DNA from: JAEUSF01 sp964484145
Lineage (GTDB): Bacteria > Patescibacteriota > Doudnabacteria > UBA920
NCBI GenBank assembly: GCA_964484145.1
Contig: CAZAED010000009.1
Span: 1 to 36,857, forward strand
Direction of reading: 5' to 3'
DNA length: 36,857 nt
The notes beneath the pieces were generated by a model. That model was not told the DNA's origin, made no database searches, and was given only the letters and a program-made list of their open reading frames with translations. Shown piece after piece: positions 35,974 through 36,857 of the stretch (within the stretch, counting starts at the first letter, position 1; each line of letters starts with the position of its first letter). Made by a program: the position numbers and the translations under genes.

Positions 35974-36857
35974 CTATCTTACCCCAATGTGGATATTGCT
36001 ACTTAGCAAAGGTAACCACTTTTGCCAGCCTGGGAGTAAAGTGATTTCAACTTTGTCTGTTTGAGTATGCTGTTTAATATACTCAGCTGCAGAATTCTGG
36101 CTTTTTCCGGCTAATTTTTTTGGCAAAGTATCTAAATTTTTATTAACAGCCACAGCAACGCCATCAAAATGAACTTCTAAAACAACTAGCTCTTGATTAA
36201 AATCTACAGGTTTTAATGATATGGCTAAAGGAGAGCTAAGTTTTATATTTATTTCATTTTGAGAAGTAAGAGACTTTTTAATTCTTTCTAAAACAATAGT
36301 TTCTAAATCGGGCTGACTATAAGCAAACCCAACAACCTGAGCAGTTAAGTTTCCGGTAAATTCGGGGGTCTCTGTGCCAATATCATTATCAAAGGTAAAT
36401 TGTGGATCTTGTAATAAAAAGGCTTTTTCATCTAAAATTAAATTTTTTGCTTTTATCTGCTCCGAAATTTGAGCCCAAGCTAGCTTTTGCAAAGAAAGCT
36501 TAGCCGAAGTAAAGTCTTCTGCAGAAATAAGCGAAAGATATCTTGATGTTCCACCAGTAATAGCCGAAAAAGCTTTAACATACAAAAGCTGCGGACGGGA
36601 ACCGAAAACCTGGTTAGTTAATTCAAGACGAGTTCCAGCCGGCACGTTATAGCTTTCCCCACCCAAAGCCGCTTCTATTTCTACTGGCGAACCTAAGGAC
36701 GATTCGTCCACTTCTCTGGTTTTTGAATTCTTATACTTTGTTGGCTTAACTTGCATTGCATCTACTTTCAGAAAATAATTTTTTCCGTTTAAAACTATGG
36801 TTGTAGTTTTAGCCTTTAAATTTATTGGGGCGCCGGTAAAAATAAAAAATAATACGC
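35974..36857 (-). CDS. Baseplate-J-like membrane protein (N-terminus outside the window)
   Basis: The frame is open to the right edge, so the gene is larger than the part from the ATG at 36756. Upstream in-frame residues are FTGAPINLKAKTTTIVLNGK. Recognisable is the stretch SYNVPAGTRLELTN, with AITGGTSRYLSLISAEDFTSAKLSLQK, which I associate with the baseplate J/gp47-like family often annotated in Patescibacteria membrane proteins. A secreted or surface-exposed role is likely. No phage genes are nearby, so a prophage is not implied. It ends 116 bp before infA. Confidence 0.6.
   Translation of the reverse strand, partial: VLFFIFTGAPINLKAKTTTIVLNGKNYFLKVDAMQVKPTKYKNSKTREVDESSLGSPVEIEAALGGESYNVPAGTRLELTNQVFGSRPQLLYVKAFSAITGGTSRYLSLISAEDFTSAKLSLQKLAWAQISEQIKAKNLILDEKAFLLQDPQFTFDNDIGTETPEFTGNLTAQVVGFAYSQPDLETIVLERIKKSLTSQNEINIKLSSPLAISLKPVDFNQELVVLEVHFDGVAVAVNKNLDTLPKKLAGKSQNSAAEYIKQHTQTDKVEITLLPGWQKWLPLLSSNIHIGVR

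Noticed and set aside
1..36857. Alternative genetic code (UGA as Gly, as in Gracilibacteria/SR1)
   Set aside because: TGA ends murB and the gene at 17641, and no conserved gene needs an internal TGA to be read through.
1..36857. CRISPR arrays, tRNA genes and rRNA genes
   Set aside because: No regularly spaced direct repeats with unique spacers, no cloverleaf with GTTCGA-type T-loop, and no rRNA block were seen; the only structural RNA is rnpB.
35974..36857. Prophage tail module suggested by the baseplate-J-like protein
   Set aside because: Neighbours are housekeeping ribosomal genes, and this family is common as a single membrane protein in Patescibacteria.

Overview
The window looks like part of a small, AT-rich genome from the Candidate Phyla Radiation (Patescibacteria; a Microgenomates- or WWE3-like lineage is my guess, held weakly). 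Reasons: very compact gene packing with many overlaps, few Shine-Dalgarno sites, a paired VirD4-like ATPase and large DUF8128-like membrane protein, a sigma-70 region 4/HARE-HTH fusion, a baseplate-J-like membrane protein and an envelope gene set typical of these bacteria. TAA is the commonest stop, and TGA is used as a stop in murB and in one small gene, so code 11 fits. One scaffold gap (10 N) lies inside a subtilase gene. Nearly everything is on the minus strand; only trxA and a trpR-like gene are on the plus strand.

Layout from left to right: mraY (cut by the window edge) and a D-Ala-D-Ala carboxypeptidase; trxA facing the opposite way; the VirD4-like/DUF8128-like pair; the sigma4-HARE regulator; secF-secD; an operon-like run of L,D-transpeptidase, M1 aminopeptidase, RdgB, Nudix and CYTH genes; a small unknown gene; a 60-codon membrane ORF flanked by a duplicated secA tail; secA; a regulatory island (17.6-18.8 kb); hpf; murB, an unknown gene with an in-frame stop, murC and murG; three GT4 glycosyltransferases and a WbaP-type initiating sugar-phosphate transferase; rnpB (RNase P RNA) with its own promoter and terminator; a SIMPL protein; a subtilase; the alpha-operon-like ribosomal cluster infA-rpmJ-rpsM-rpsK-rpsD-rpoA-rplQ-rplM-rpsI; and the C-terminal part of a baseplate-J-like protein.

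The most striking part is 17.6-19.1 kb. A TrpR-family repressor gene (plus strand) is divergent from a minus-strand transcript whose promoter abuts an 18-bp palindrome built on GTACTAGTAC. That transcript begins almost at the ATG of a 24-codon leader peptide with tandem Trp codons. The codons are followed by three mutually exclusive RNA pairings (1:2, 2:3, and an intrinsic terminator 3:4), which is the logic of a classical tryptophan attenuator. Further trp-operator-like sites lie beside two small genes of unknown function, and those two genes share a conserved structured leader ending in the same Shine-Dalgarno. No tryptophan biosynthesis gene is visible. This appears to be a repressor-plus-attenuation tryptophan circuit controlling unrecognised genes.

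A second theme is small repeats. A related 5' element of about 80-95 nt precedes hpf, rplQ, rpsD and rpmJ. REP-like and heptanucleotide elements sit in frame inside pepN, murC and secA. Many intergenic gaps carry their own locus-specific inverted repeat. A third point is the secA 3' end: its SEC-C-coding tail is duplicated 245 bp downstream, mostly with synonymous differences.
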